Shown here piece after piece: positions 1 through 7,341 of a stretch of 62,830 nt of DNA. The number at the start of each line of letters is the position of its first letter. Positions within the stretch are counted from its first letter, which is position 1. Under the pieces are notes generated by a model. That model saw nothing but the letters and a program-made list of their open reading frames with translations. It did not search any database and had not been told where the DNA came from. Both the position numbers and the translations under genes were made by a program. Source of the DNA: Polycladomyces subterraneus (GTDB lineage Bacteria; Bacillota; Bacilli; Thermoactinomycetales; JIR-001); contig NZ_JANRHH010000054.1 of the NCBI RefSeq assembly GCF_030433435.1, positions 56,687 to 119,516 on the forward strand. Reading direction: 5' to 3'.

Positions 1-126
1 GTACGTGCTAACCGGGTGGGATGGGCTGATGACACAGCCCCTAGCTTGAGGGTTGCCCGAAACAGAAATGGACTGAGGGCGTTAACCACTCAAGAATCCC
101 ACGGCTTTAGCCGTGTGGAGTGTCAA
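1..126 (+). mobile_element. IS200/IS605-type right end with TnpB guide-RNA-like scaffold
   Basis: The segment is repeated in inverted orientation at the far end of the window (62692-62816), differing by about one substitution and one single-base indel. It ends in a compact hairpin around the loop TTTA (arms CCCACGGC and GCCGTGTGG) followed by GTGTCAA. That arrangement is what the right end of IS605-family elements looks like, where the 3' part of the TnpB-associated omegaRNA is encoded and the flanking host DNA acts as guide. The flank here begins GGGTATAGCCTTGTTGAC. The tnpB gene would lie to the left, outside the window, so the assignment rests on the end structure alone. Confidence 0.7.
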
Positions 127-243
127 GGGTATAGCCTTGTTGACCCCTTTTCGTTAAAATGATGGGGAAAAGGTGCAACCTAACCCACTGCTGAGTCGTT
201 TTTCGCGACCTTCAGTCAATTTGCAACAAAGGAGTTTTCACCC

Positions 244-747
244 ATGTTTCACTTTGAGCAGATCGAAGGCGACCGTGCCTCACGATACGAACATCTGTTA
301 AAACAGGTGGGTCACCTGGTGGAAGGGGAGCGAGACATGGTGGCCAACCTGGCCAATACCGCATCCCTATTGTATCTGTCATTAGAGCAGGTAAACTGGG
401 CGGGTTATTATCTCAACCATGGTGACGAACTAGTGCTGGGGCCGTTTATGGGTAAACCAGCCTGTATCCGCATCCCGTTCGGCAAAGGTGTTTGTGGAAC
501 GGCAGCTTCTGAGCGTCGTACTCAACTGGTCCGGGATGTGTTGAAATTCCCCGGACATATCGCTTGTGATGCTGCCACCCGATCTGAAATCGTGGTGCCG
601 ATGTTCAAGGACGACTATCTGGTAGCCGTGTTGGATATCGACAGTCCGATTGAAGCCCGTTTCGACGAGGAAGACCAACAATATCTGGAACGATTTGCCC
701 AAATCGTCACGGACAGCATCGATTGGTCCCCGATCCTGAAAGGTTGA
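244..747 (+). CDS. ytsP: GAF-domain free methionine-(R)-sulfoxide reductase (YtsP/YebR type)
   Basis: A single GAF domain fills the 167 residues. The three cysteines typical of free Met-R-sulfoxide reductases are present at about Cys74 (PACIRIPFGKG), Cys84 (GVCGTAA) and Cys108 (HIACDAATRSE), so a redox-active enzyme that reduces free methionine-(R)-sulfoxide in the cytosol is likely, not a purely sensory GAF protein. The ATG is preceded by AAAGGAG at good spacing. The gene is monocistronic: a strong hairpin follows the stop and the next gene runs the other way. Family identity is clear; the activity is known from homologues. Confidence 0.88.
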   Translation: MFHFEQIEGDRASRYEHLLKQVGHLVEGERDMVANLANTASLLYLSLEQVNWAGYYLNHGDELVLGPFMGKPACIRIPFGKGVCGTAASERRTQLVRDVLKFPGHIACDAATRSEIVVPMFKDDYLVAVLDIDSPIEARFDEEDQQYLERFAQIVTDSIDWSPILKG

Positions 748-751
748 AAAT

Positions 752-785
752 ATGCCCTGCGCTCATTGGAGCCAGGGCATTTCAT
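752..785 (+). terminator. Rho-independent terminator after ytsP
   Basis: Arms ATGCCCTG (752-759) and CAGGGCAT (773-780) enclose a loop and are followed by TTTCATTT. The Nudix gene converges on it from the other side. Confidence 0.7.
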
Positions 786-801
786 TTGAACTACTTTTGA
801 A

Positions 802-1227
802 CTACTTTGTCAGAAATTGTGTATACACCCGATGCGCCCGTTTGATTTCCTCCTTCATCCACTCGGGAAACGGAGCCATGTCCAATTCGTCCAATGCGAT
901 CCAATGGTAGCTGTCATGCTCGGCACTCAACCGGAGTGTTCCAGTCGGTTGATGGCAAGCGAATTTGATGATAATCAGATGCTTTTCCTCTTGAATCTCA
1001 TCGTAGATGTAGGCGGGCGCGACGACTTTCACTTGTAACCCCGTTTCTTCCCGTACTTCTCTGGCCAATGCGTCCATCAATGGTTCCTCGGGTTCCAATC
1101 CACCGCCAGGAAAATCCCAGCCGTGATTGTCTCTGGCACTGCGTTCCTCCGTTGATTTTCGCAGTACCAACACCCGTCCCTGATCAAAGATGATCGCTTT
1201 GGCCGCGATTTTATACGGTTTTTTCAT
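802..1227 (-). CDS. Nudix hydrolase
   Basis: The 141-residue protein carries a full Nudix box at about residues 42-64: G, five residues, E48, seven residues, then REVREETGL, with the metal-binding glutamates intact. Such enzymes split a nucleoside diphosphate linked to another group; the substrate cannot be read from the sequence. The tryptophan-rich GWDFPGGG segment before the box is common in MutT/ADP-ribose pyrophosphatase-like members. GGTGGG precedes the ATG. The start lies 30 bp after the stop of the thioesterase gene, so the two probably form one transcript. Confidence 0.85.
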   Translation of the reverse strand: MKKPYKIAAKAIIFDQGRVLVLRKSTEERSARDNHGWDFPGGGLEPEEPLMDALAREVREETGLQVKVVAPAYIYDEIQEEKHLIIIKFACHQPTGTLRLSAEHDSYHWIALDELDMAPFPEWMKEEIKRAHRVYTQFLTK

Positions 1228-1257
1228 CGCATCCCACCAGCCTTTTTTCCGTTTCCG

Positions 1258-1734
1258 CTACGCCAACCTGAAAAAATCGCCGGTCGCCGTCGCGATCAGT
1301 TTGCCGTTTTCATCCGTCACTTTCACTTCCAACACGATGATGGTTCGGCCACTTTTCACCACACGGGTTTTTGCAGTCAACCAACCATCCTGTGCCGGTG
1401 CCAGGAAGTGTACGTTCAAATCCAATGTCACAGCGTGACGTTCATAACCGAACGCTTGGAACACGGTATGACCCATGGCAGTGTCGATAAAGGTGGTCGT
1501 GATTCCCCCATGCAGCATTTTGTAGCGGTTTTTCAGCTCTTCGGTTACTAACATGCGGTGAACATAAACGCCCTCATTTTCATCGTAGCCATCCGACCGA
1601 AAATTCATCAGCTCTTCAATATATGCCAACGGGCTGACCCGCGAACGCTTGAGTGCCTGCACCATTTTGTAGATCGTTTGAATTTCCTGTTCGTTCAGAT
1701 CTTGCAACTCCTGCAGCAATCCTTCTCTTGTCAT
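1258..1734 (-). CDS. PaaI/hotdog-fold acyl-CoA thioesterase
   Basis: The C-terminal 110 residues read as a hotdog thioesterase: the HGG motif (KMLHGGITTTFID) is followed by a beta-strand segment ending VKVTDENGKLIATATGDFF. The N-terminal 45 residues are helical (QELQDLNEQEIQTIYKMVQ) and not part of the fold. The frame is open upstream to 1812, but ATG at 1734 has GAGGG at good spacing; ATG at 1749 is a second choice. Members hydrolyse acyl-CoA thioesters in the cytosol; the acyl group is unknown. It is the upstream gene of a two-gene unit with the Nudix hydrolase. Confidence 0.75.
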   Translation of the reverse strand: MTREGLLQELQDLNEQEIQTIYKMVQALKRSRVSPLAYIEELMNFRSDGYDENEGVYVHRMLVTEELKNRYKMLHGGITTTFIDTAMGHTVFQAFGYERHAVTLDLNVHFLAPAQDGWLTAKTRVVKSGRTIIVLEVKVTDENGKLIATATGDFFRLA

Positions 1735-1842
1735 GATCAGATCCCTCATTTTGACGAAATATCCTGATGTGATGTACCCTTCACACTGAGCGATACTTTC
1801 ACCCATACGCATAGTATAGCAAAAAACAGTGATTGGCGGATG

Positions 1843-1869
1843 AAAAAAACCCAGGCGTTCGGCCTGGGG
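1843..1869 (-). terminator. Minus-strand terminator
   Basis: On the minus strand a stem of CCCCAGGC and GCCTGGG around CGAAC is followed by seven T. It would stop transcripts arriving from the yrrT side about 210 bp upstream. Confidence 0.65.
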
Positions 1870-2070
1870 AGACTTTTGACACAGTGGGCTAGCATCGTGA
1901 TCGCGGGTGAACTGTTTTCACCGCTCCTGTTTCGTAAACGCTCAAAGGTGGTCGCGGGAAAACGGCTACCTCTTTTGGAGGATTGGGGGCCGAAATGCCT
2001 ATCGAGCGACTCTAGCCGTCACTACGGAGCAGAGACGGGAAATCGGAACCCGCAGACTTTATCAACAACC
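1868..2070 (+). repeat. Dispersed intergenic repeat family B, copy 1
   Basis: This segment shares blocks, in order, with three other intergenic segments (about 9440-9606, 42514-42612 and 54451-54556): GGAGACT near GACAnAGTGG, then CGCTCCTG, then AAACGCTCAAAGGT, then GGAAAACGG. The right part matches the 54.5 kb copy (GACGGGAAATCGG, then ATCAACAACCTG). No open frame is shared between copies. It reads as a non-autonomous, partly palindromic mobile element. Confidence 0.6.
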
Positions 2071-2080
2071 TGACCAGGTT

Positions 2081-2752
2081 TTAACCTGGGTTTCCTCCCT
2101 TTTGCTCAGCCACCATCAGCCACACATACCGGTTCAACTGCTTTAGACGAACGATGAGACCCGCTTGACGGAAAGCGCTCTCCAAACGTTCCACTACCGG
2201 GTAATATTCTCGCTTCAAATCGAGTGCGAGTTCATGAAATCCACGTTCCTCGGCTTCCTGTTGCATAGCCCGTTTCGTCGCTTCATCCCGAAAAACGGTA
2301 TCGGCAAACACGATTCTCCCGCCTGGCCGGAGCCGACGCGCGAAATCCAGAAGCGCCCTGTCTTTTTCTTCATCCGTCAGATGATGAAACGCATACGTGC
2401 TGACAATCCCGTCCACGCGCGGAAGACTGTCCGGTACGTGCAGAAAATGCCCTTCATAGAGCTCCAGATCCGGGAGTTTGCTTTTCGCTTTTTCCCGCAT
2501 GGCAGCAGACGGTTCGATCCCAATCACACGGTAGCCCGCCGCCAAGAGCAAACGTGATAAATTGCCGGTACCGACTCCGAATTCCATCACAACACTCCCT
2601 TTAGGAAGGGAGAGCGATTCCACCACGGTCTTCAAAATATCTGCATATCCCTCAAACACCTCGATATATTCCGGATGGCCACCGGATACGGCATGATCAT
2701 AATCCTCGGCCCATTGATCGAATAAATCGTTAAAACGCGGTTCGTTCGCCAT
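2081..2752 (-). CDS. yrrT: SAM-dependent methyltransferase, YrrT-like
   Basis: Class I methyltransferase of 223 residues. Motif I reads VVMEFGVGTGNLSRLLL at about residues 54-70, the acidic end of strand 2 is IGIEPS, and the block IVSTYAFHHLTDEEK is almost the same as in Bacillus YrrT, whose gene sits in a methionine-to-cysteine operon with mtnN. Here mtnN lies elsewhere (26.3 kb), so the operon is split. The methyl acceptor is not known for the family. GAGGAGG precedes the ATG. Downstream lie a repeat B copy and a terminator. Confidence 0.82.
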   Translation of the reverse strand: MANEPRFNDLFDQWAEDYDHAVSGGHPEYIEVFEGYADILKTVVESLSLPKGSVVMEFGVGTGNLSRLLLAAGYRVIGIEPSAAMREKAKSKLPDLELYEGHFLHVPDSLPRVDGIVSTYAFHHLTDEEKDRALLDFARRLRPGGRIVFADTVFRDEATKRAMQQEAEERGFHELALDLKREYYPVVERLESAFRQAGLIVRLKQLNRYVWLMVAEQKGGNPG

Positions 2753-3004
2753 AACAAGTGCCTCCTCGGCATATACTCTTGAATCCTGATCGAATTAGTC
2801 AGTTTTCCAAGCTGAATCTTAACACCATCCATTGTTCCCATCAATGGAAAAAAACACATAACCCCAAAGTTGAGTGTATTCAACGGCCACTCGACCGGAT
2901 ACGCCCTCGACCTTCTGTTACATCAACCATTATCCCCCTTGTCAACAATCCAAATTGATGGCATCATAAATCTTACATAATCACTCGGAAAAGTGGTGAA
3001 TATC

Positions 3005-3418
3005 ATGTCCGGCATCCCTCTTCCTTTTGTCCGTACCAATCAATGGATGATCGTGTCCACAGTGTTGGCGGCTCTGCTGTTCTCCCAGCCCTGGATCTTG
3101 GTCATTCCGCTCTTAGTAGGGATCATCAGCCTGTCAACCGGAAAAAACCCCGCATTTTGGCTGGCCCGGCCGTTTCTGTCCAAGCCGCTGAGCCAATACC
3201 TGGCGGAAGACCCCGATCAACAACGGTTTAACCAATGGATTTCCGTCATCTGTCTGGCGGTGAGCTTGATCGCCTTTTCGCTCGGTTGGACTACGGTAGG
3301 CACGGTATTTGCCGTGATGGTCGCCTTGGCCGCTTTCATCGCCATTCTCGGATTCTGTATCGGTTGCTTTATCCGGTATCAGTTTTTGCAGTGGAAGCAT
3401 CGCCATCAAAAAAGATGA
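3005..3418 (+). CDS. DUF4395 membrane protein
   Basis: A 137-residue hydrophobic protein with about four membrane segments (WMIVSTVLAALLF, ILVIPLLVGIISL, WISVICLAVSLIAFSLGW, and one near IAILGFCIGCFIRYQ) and a conserved-looking FCIGCF motif near the C-terminus. This matches the DUF4395 family, whose role is not established; members often sit near redox or thiosulfate-handling genes. ATG at 3005 is preferred because GGTG lies 6-9 bases before it; a GTG at 2993 is in frame but has no good ribosome binding site. A large terminator hairpin follows. Confidence 0.72.
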   Translation: MSGIPLPFVRTNQWMIVSTVLAALLFSQPWILVIPLLVGIISLSTGKNPAFWLARPFLSKPLSQYLAEDPDQQRFNQWISVICLAVSLIAFSLGWTTVGTVFAVMVALAAFIAILGFCIGCFIRYQFLQWKHRHQKR

Positions 3419-3480
3419 TGCGAGTCTGTGTCTCCAACTCCCTTTTATCCGGGCTGGAGAAATCTGAAACACTTTTTGGT

Positions 3481-3560
3481 CCCGGGAGTCGTTTCCGCAT
3501 CGCTTCATTACCTGTAGATCGAAGCGGTAAGAGACGGCTCCCGGATTCTTTTTCTCTCTC
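3481..3560 (+). terminator. Large two-part hairpin with T-rich tail
   Basis: CCGGGAGTCGTTTC pairs with GAGACGGCTCCCGG (two G.T pairs), and inside it CGCTTC pairs with GAAGCG. The tail is ATTCTTTTTCTCTCTC. It ends the DUF4395 transcript and insulates the exporter gene; an attenuator role in the exporter leader cannot be excluded. Confidence 0.6.
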
Positions 3561-3583
3561 TTTCGCAACTCGAAATGATGGGG

Positions 3584-3617
3584 TAGGATAAGATTATCCA
3601 GTAGGATAAGATTATCC
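3584..3617 (+). promoter_or_regulatory. Tandem 14-bp palindromes, probable operator for the exporter
   Basis: The perfect palindrome GGATAAGATTATCC occurs twice (3586-3599 and 3603-3616), spaced 17 bp apart, within an exact tandem repeat of TAGGATAAGATTATCCA. It lies 31-62 bp before the start of the MFS exporter. Two dimer sites nearly two helical turns apart fit a MarR- or TetR-type repressor. No regulator gene is adjacent, so the repressor must be encoded elsewhere. Confidence 0.6.
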
Positions 3618-3647
3618 AAACGAAGCAGATAGAGAGGCGATAGGAAG

Positions 3648-5171
3648 ATGAATCGGAACCAACGCAATATGATCACGGCGGCGTTGATGGTCGCCATGTT
3701 TCTCGCCGCAGTGGAAGTGACGATCGTCAATGCGGCGATGCCAACCGTCGTGACGGCATTAGGTGGAATTTCCCTGTACAGCTGGGTGTTTTCAGCATTC
3801 ATGTTAGCCAATACGACGACAGTTCCCATTTACGGCAAACTGGCTGATCTTTACGGACGCAAACGTGTCTTCATCGTAGCTGTGCTATTGTTCGTCACAG
3901 GTTCGGCGTTGTGCGGACTGTCCCAATCAATGACACAACTCGTCTGGTTCCGCACGTTGCAGGGTCTGGGAGCCGGCGGCGTTTTGCCTGTAGCGATGAC
4001 GATCATCGGGGATATCTTCCCGTTTGAAGCACGTGCCCGCGTGCAAGGATGGTTTTCCTCGGTATGGGGTTTGGCGGCCGTTATCGGTCCGTTCGTCGGC
4101 GGATGGACAGTAGAACATTTCTCTTGGCGCTGGTTATTCTGGTTTAACTTGCCGATCGGGTTGCTGGTGATCGGCATCATTGCCGTCTACCTGCCCAACC
4201 GTAAAAACGGAGAACGTCCGCACGTCGATGTGGTCGGAGCGGGACTGATGACCATATCGGTGTTTGGTTTATTATACGCCGCTTTGCTCGTTGGTGAAAA
4301 AGGTTGGCAAAACCATTTGCCGTGGGGGTGTCTGGTGGTCTCGGCCGTTTTGCTGGTGGTGCTCATCCGGTGGGAACGGCGGGTGAAGGATCCGTTTATC
4401 CCCATCCGCCTGTTGCAAAACCGGATCATCGCTTCCAGCAATTTGACCGCATTTCTCACAGGAATGGGCATGTTCGGAGCGATTTCCTTTGTTCCTCTGT
4501 TCGTGCAGGGGGTATTGGGCGAAAGCCCGACTTTGGCCGGATTGGCCATCACGCCCCAAGTGTTGGGATGGACATTGGGCTCAATCGCGGCGGGCCGATG
4601 GATACTCAAAAGCGGCTACCGTCCCGTCGTGTTGACCGGTGTAAGCTTGATTGTCGCCGCAGCGCTGACTTTCGCCGGCATGGGGCAGAACACCGCCTAC
4701 GGATGGGTGTTGGCCACCATGTGCGCGTTGGGTTTGGGGCTGGGATTGTCCATGACCACGTACATTTTGGCCATCCAGAATGCCGTTCCCATACAGGATC
4801 GCGGAGCTGCCACCTCCTCTCAGATGTTTTCCCGTTCGATGGGCGGGGCATTCGGCGTCACCATTCTTGGGGCTGTTATGACATTCCAGTTGAAACGTGC
4901 CGTAGAGACGTCCATTCAAGCCCATCAGGGTGAATGGAGTCCGGAAACAATCGATCAATTGCGGCATATGCAGGGGATCGCTTCCCCGGAATCCCTTGCA
5001 CAACTGCCTGCCTGGTTGAGTGATGAAATGGGACAGTGGCTGGCACACTCCCTGCACGCGGTCTTTTTGACGGCCACCGTTTTCAGCGTGTTAGCATTGC
5101 TCGTGGCTGCTGTATGGATACCCAAAGGAAGTGCGAAATCGATGGCGTTTCCGGAAGAAACGTCACCCTAA
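3648..5171 (+). CDS. 14-helix MFS drug exporter (DHA2, EmrB/QacA family)
   Basis: At 507 residues with about 14 membrane helices it has the size and layout of the DHA2 proton antiporters. Diagnostic motifs are visible: the A-motif GKLADLYGRKRVF at about residue 63, the helix-4 arginine in WFRTLQGLGAGG, and the antiporter motif C region GLAAVIGPFVGGW. Likely role is proton-driven export of amphipathic drugs or toxic metabolites across the cytoplasmic membrane; the substrate is unknown. AGGAAG precedes the ATG. Twin palindromes upstream suggest control by a repressor. A small membrane protein follows after 93 bp. Confidence 0.88.
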   Translation: MNRNQRNMITAALMVAMFLAAVEVTIVNAAMPTVVTALGGISLYSWVFSAFMLANTTTVPIYGKLADLYGRKRVFIVAVLLFVTGSALCGLSQSMTQLVWFRTLQGLGAGGVLPVAMTIIGDIFPFEARARVQGWFSSVWGLAAVIGPFVGGWTVEHFSWRWLFWFNLPIGLLVIGIIAVYLPNRKNGERPHVDVVGAGLMTISVFGLLYAALLVGEKGWQNHLPWGCLVVSAVLLVVLIRWERRVKDPFIPIRLLQNRIIASSNLTAFLTGMGMFGAISFVPLFVQGVLGESPTLAGLAITPQVLGWTLGSIAAGRWILKSGYRPVVLTGVSLIVAAALTFAGMGQNTAYGWVLATMCALGLGLGLSMTTYILAIQNAVPIQDRGAATSSQMFSRSMGGAFGVTILGAVMTFQLKRAVETSIQAHQGEWSPETIDQLRHMQGIASPESLAQLPAWLSDEMGQWLAHSLHAVFLTATVFSVLALLVAAVWIPKGSAKSMAFPEETSP

Positions 5172-5264
5172 CTTATGATCGTCCGCATGAAAAGAGAGGG
5201 TGTCTATTTTGACAGGCAAGCATCCGGTCAACGGCCCCCCCAGTCAATGGATCGGAGGTGGCCG

Positions 5265-5552
5265 ATGTTGAAACCGAAAAGGCACCTTTCGTCGACCACG
5301 GTTGAGATTGCGCTTGGGATCGGTTCCATCCTGTGTGGTCATGCGTTCTTGCTCACCGTAACCAAGGGGGCTGCGTTGTGGTTTCTCGGATTTGTGCAAC
5401 TCGCGTATGTGCTGCCGGTCGGTCTTTGGGCACGCAAACGGGGATATCGGATGATGTGGCATATGGTCACCCTCGTGGCGGGACTGACGTTCCTCTTCAA
5501 CATCATGGCATGGATCGCGATTTTTTCTCTCTGGACGAAGCCGTTGGGATGA
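5265..5552 (+). CDS. Small membrane protein of unknown function
   Basis: I do not recognise the family. The 95 residues contain three hydrophobic stretches: VEIALGIGSILCGHAFLLTV, LWFLGFVQLAYVLPVGLW and MVTLVAGLTFLFNIMAWIAIF, joined by a short basic loop (ARKRGYR). ATG at 5265 has GGAGGTGG in front of it, so the longer open frame starting at 5175 is not needed. It follows the exporter on the same strand and is probably cotranscribed; a helper role for the exporter is only a guess. Confidence 0.6.
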   Translation: MLKPKRHLSSTTVEIALGIGSILCGHAFLLTVTKGAALWFLGFVQLAYVLPVGLWARKRGYRMMWHMVTLVAGLTFLFNIMAWIAIFSLWTKPLG

Positions 5553-5642
5553 TCTTTAGTCCCGTCACGTTTCAAAAACAGAATGTGTGTCCATATTAAA
5601 TCACACAACCCTCTCAGCCTACCGAAAAGGATGTCATTTCAC

Positions 5643-6527
5643 ATGAAACATACCGTTCTCATCGTGAATCCGAACGCCGGGGACGGCTCGCTGCTCTCCG
5701 CCATCGACGAAATTCTCACCCGTTTTCGTCGGGCAGGCATGTCTGTTTCCCTCCATCAAACCACCCATCCAGGCGAGGGAGCGCAAATTGTCCAGGCTGT
5801 TGCGGAATATGCCGATCTTATCATCGTTGGTGGAGGGGACGGTACGGTAGCCGAGACGGTCAATGCATTGGCCCCTCTCCCTCGTCGTCCACACATGGCC
5901 ATTTTGCCCGGCGGCACGTGCAACGATTTTTCCCGCACACTGGGGATATCCCAAGATCCAGTGGAAGCGGCGGAGCAAATCCTGTCCGGTCGGCAACGAT
6001 TGGTCGATGTGGGTTTTGACGGCCGCCGCTACTTTCTCAACTTTTGGGGGGTCGGGCTCATCACGGAAGTATCCTCGGATATCGACCCGAACGAGAAGGA
6101 GCGATTCGGCCGGTTGGCCTACTATTTCAATGCACTCAAGCATGCCGTCGATCCAACCCCGTTTACATTGCACCTAGAGGGGGACGACGTCTTCTATCAC
6201 GGTCCGGCGCAGTTACTCATTGCCGGAAATGGTGCCTACTTGGGCGGTTACCGGACATTTTTCCCGACAAGCTGCGTGGATGACGGACTCATGGATGTAT
6301 TTCTGGTGAAAGAGGCCTCCTTCGACAGTCTCTGGTCCTGGATTCGCTCGCATTGGACAGGAAACACGCCGGAAGGAGAAGACATCCTGTATTTTCGGAC
6401 CGGGCGATTGCATGTACAAACAACCCCATCGCAATTGATTGATTGCGACGGGGAAAAGGGAGGTACAACGCCGGCCACACTTTCCGTTTTGCCCGGTCAT
6501 CTGACGATGCTGGCAGGTGATCGGTAA
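5643..6527 (+). CDS. Diacylglycerol/lipid kinase, YegS/BmrU family
   Basis: The N-terminal kinase domain begins VLIVNPNAGDG and carries the nucleotide-binding GGGDGT motif at residues 63-68, followed by PRRPHMAILPGGTCNDFSR, the second family signature. The C-terminal half is the beta-sandwich domain seen in DgkB and YegS. It probably phosphorylates diacylglycerol or a related lipid at the inner membrane face, recycling lipid from wall-polymer synthesis. ATG at 5643 has AAAGGA at about 11 bases; an in-frame ATG at 5631 is less well placed. In Bacillus, bmrU also sits by a multidrug exporter gene. A strong terminator follows. Confidence 0.87.
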   Translation: MKHTVLIVNPNAGDGSLLSAIDEILTRFRRAGMSVSLHQTTHPGEGAQIVQAVAEYADLIIVGGGDGTVAETVNALAPLPRRPHMAILPGGTCNDFSRTLGISQDPVEAAEQILSGRQRLVDVGFDGRRYFLNFWGVGLITEVSSDIDPNEKERFGRLAYYFNALKHAVDPTPFTLHLEGDDVFYHGPAQLLIAGNGAYLGGYRTFFPTSCVDDGLMDVFLVKEASFDSLWSWIRSHWTGNTPEGEDILYFRTGRLHVQTTPSQLIDCDGEKGGTTPATLSVLPGHLTMLAGDR

Positions 6528-6535
6528 ACAAAAAA

Positions 6536-6564
6536 GCGGAAGGGGTTTTCCCTTCCGTTTTTTT
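6536..6564 (+). terminator. Terminator after the lipid kinase gene
   Basis: CGGAAGGG pairs with CCCTTCCG around a TTTT loop and is followed by seven T. Confidence 0.85.
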
Positions 6565-6591
6565 CAGGTTTTCTCCGAAATGAGGCAATGC

Positions 6592-6629
6592 AAAAAGAAA
6601 GGTGGCCTTTTTCTCACAAGGCAACCCTT
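6592..6629 (-). terminator. Terminator after the phosphatase/lipoprotein operon
   Basis: Reading the minus strand, GGTTGCCTT pairs with AAGGCCACC around GTGAGAA and is followed by TTTCTTTTT. Confidence 0.7.
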
Positions 6630-6707
6630 AGCTCAACGAAGCAAACAGAAGCTGTGAAAAAAGGCTCACCCCAATTGGACACCCAAAGATACTACCAACA
6701 GCCCTGC

Positions 6708-7325
6708 TCATCGATCGGCCGATTTTATCTCCTCCAGATGATCAGTCTGGTTAACGCGAACCAATTGCCAACCATGTTCCGGATAGAAGGTGACGGACGT
6801 CACACCCGTATTGGTCAATCTCGCATTCAACTCGTTACGACGCTCATGCGCGATGGCCATCAAACCGGCATGCATACTGCTACCGTGGCCTACGACGACC
6901 ACATGGGCGCCTGGATGCCGGCGGGCGATCCACTCCCACTGATCGGCAATGCGCCGACTCAGCTCGTCAAAACGTTCGACTCCATAGCGTCCACCTTCTG
7001 CCCATACTGTTTTCCAATCGGGATACCGTCGCTCCAATTCCTCGAACGATATGCCTTCCCACTCCCCAAACGACCGCTCCCGCAGTTCCTTTAGCGGGTT
7101 GACGGTCAATCCGTGGACACGGGCGATCGCTTCCGCTGTTTCCACCGCCCGCTTGAGATCACTGGAATACACAGCATCCACCGGACGTGTGCGCATCCAC
7201 TCGGCCAATAACCGCGCCTGCTCTTTTCCGTTTTCATTCAGCGGGATGTCAAGCCGTCCCTGAATCCGTCTTTCTTGGTTGTACACCGTTTCCCCGTGGC
7301 GAATCAGCCATAAATATGTTTCCAT
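6708..7325 (-). CDS. Histidine phosphatase (phosphoglycerate mutase family)
   Basis: The catalytic LIRHGET motif sits at residues 7-13 with His10 as the phosphate acceptor, the second arginine and SSDLKRAVETAE follow at about residue 55, and the second histidine lies in VVVGHGSSMHAG. At 205 residues it matches cofactor-independent broad-specificity phosphatases of the PhoE/PspA type rather than true mutases. ATG at 7325 has GAGAGAGGAAG in front of it; the frame is open further upstream, but there it overlaps the lipoprotein gene. The lipoprotein gene ends 16 bp before it, so the two form an operon. Confidence 0.85.
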   Translation of the reverse strand: METYLWLIRHGETVYNQERRIQGRLDIPLNENGKEQARLLAEWMRTRPVDAVYSSDLKRAVETAEAIARVHGLTVNPLKELRERSFGEWEGISFEELERRYPDWKTVWAEGGRYGVERFDELSRRIADQWEWIARRHPGAHVVVVGHGSSMHAGLMAIAHERRNELNARLTNTGVTSVTFYPEHGWQLVRVNQTDHLEEIKSADR

Positions 7326-7341
7326 GCTTCCTCTCTCCCTC

